From Methanobrevibacter sp. (GTDB lineage: Archaea; Methanobacteriota; Methanobacteria; Methanobacteriales; Methanobacteriaceae): a DNA stretch of 6,179 nt. Below are positions 5,910-6,179 of the stretch, piece by piece; the stretch's first letter is position 1; each line of letters opens with the position of its first letter. The notes beneath the pieces were generated by a model that made no database searches, was not told the DNA's origin, and saw only the letters and a program-made list of their open reading frames with translations. Both the position numbers and the translations under genes were made by a program. The stretch covers positions 1-6,179 of the forward strand of contig JAITOM010000332.1 in the NCBI GenBank assembly GCA_031289975.1, in the 5' to 3' direction.

Positions 5910-5943
5910 GAACGACTCGTGTCACTTTCATGACAAGCCGCTC
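5910..5943 (-). ncRNA. Group II intron domain V
   Basis: This 34-nt hairpin is the catalytic heart of the ribozyme. The lower stem is ten unbroken pairs including G-U pairs (5943-5934 with 5919-5910). The two-nucleotide bulge CA is at 5921-5920. The upper stem has four pairs, closed by a GAAA tetraloop (5929-5926). The catalytic AGC triad is at 5942-5940. Length, bulge position and tetraloop all match the family consensus, so the core is structurally intact. Confidence 0.92.
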
Positions 5944-5982
5944 AAGCATATCTTTATCTATTAATGTGAGAATATTCGTTTC

Positions 5983-6124
5983 TTAACGGGATTCATTCAC
6001 ACTTTTAGCACGTTATATCCGCTTTTGTGACTTATCTACATACTTTTCAATCTTAATCCAATGGATATCAGACCAAATAGTAGTGTATGGGGTTGAGGAC
6101 TTCAAAAATATTTGAAGTATTCAT
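5983..6124 (-). pseudogene. Group II intron reverse transcriptase/maturase, N-terminal remnant
   Basis: From ATG 6124-6122 the frame reads MNTSNIFEVLNP. It then goes out of frame near a run of four C (6092-6089 on the minus strand). The next frame continues IWSDIHWIKIEKYVDK and SQKRI, the N-terminal W-x-x-I-x-W...Y-V...Q-x-R-I signature of intron-encoded reverse transcriptases. It is broken by TAA at 6015-6013, where the family usually has Tyr (RIY.A), and by TAA at 5985-5983. Reverse-transcriptase motifs 1-7, the maturase X domain and any endonuclease domain are absent. With a frameshift, two stops and a large deletion, it cannot make a working enzyme. Confidence 0.75.
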
Positions 6125-6179
6125 CTTCTGAGCACATTCTTTTAATAAATTTACTTTTCGTTTTATAAACATGTTATAC

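Larger units (their letters stand above)
5869..6179 (-). mobile_element. Group II intron, 3' part, internally deleted; 5' part beyond right edge
   Basis: On the minus strand the order is: reverse-transcriptase N-terminal remnant (6124 to about 5983), a short join, domain V (5943-5910), domain VI (5906-5872) and a 3' end ...GAC at 5871-5869. Domain V and VI form the catalytic core and branch-site helix of a self-splicing retroelement, and both fold without defects. In intact introns the open reading frame in domain IV is about 1.2-1.8 kb. Here only about 180 bp separate its start from domain V, so most of it has been deleted. Domains I-III and the 5' splice site would lie beyond 6179. The 3' end is inferred from the branch adenosine being seventh from the end, the usual spacing. 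Mobility would need a reverse transcriptase from another copy; splicing may survive if the 5' half is intact. Confidence 0.85.

Overview
The window is very AT-rich DNA with long, non-coding, repeat-filled spacers around a few genes. It most resembles a methanogenic archaeon of the Methanobacteriales, such as Methanobrevibacter or Methanosphaera. That placement is an inference from base composition, the archaeal-looking TATA box ahead of the first gene, and the archaeal-type stand-alone cobyric acid synthase. No marker gene here proves it.

Layout. Positions 1-393 (minus) hold the N-terminal 131 codons of an Rpn/PD-(D/E)XK-family nuclease gene that runs off the left edge. Positions 394-1772 are a 1.4-kb spacer without convincing genes. 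It is built from tandem repeats (19-, 47- and 56-bp periods), two dispersed repeat families (called R1 and R2 here) and a ~129-bp MITE-like element inserted into one R1 copy. Positions 1773-3215 (plus) encode a complete 480-residue APC-superfamily amino acid permease. The convergent spacer 3216-3736 carries a second R2 copy and an array of short stem-loops. Positions 3737-5188 (minus) encode cobyric acid synthase (CbiP/CobQ). Positions 5189-5868 are spacer with an exact 53-bp R1 copy and more stem-loops.

The right end (5869 to the edge, minus) is the 3' part of a group II intron. Domain V (5910-5943) and domain VI with its bulged adenosine (5875) fold canonically. The reverse-transcriptase reading frame is only a short N-terminal remnant with a frameshift and two in-frame stops, ending about 40 bp before domain V. 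The intron therefore looks like a decayed, internally deleted copy.

The genes do not form a pathway together. The permease imports an amino acid of unknown identity, and CbiP amidates the corrin ring for cobamide synthesis, which methanogens need for methyl transfer. The rest is mobile-element and repeat biology: an Rpn-type nuclease, a nested MITE, a modular set of dispersed repeats (R1, R2, hairpin array) and an intron fossil. I see no CRISPR array, tRNA, rRNA or recognisable defence operon. The items most worth following up are the intron with an intact ribozyme core but a gutted open reading frame, the MITE in a repeat, the alternating hairpin array, and the probable non-AUG start of cbiP.
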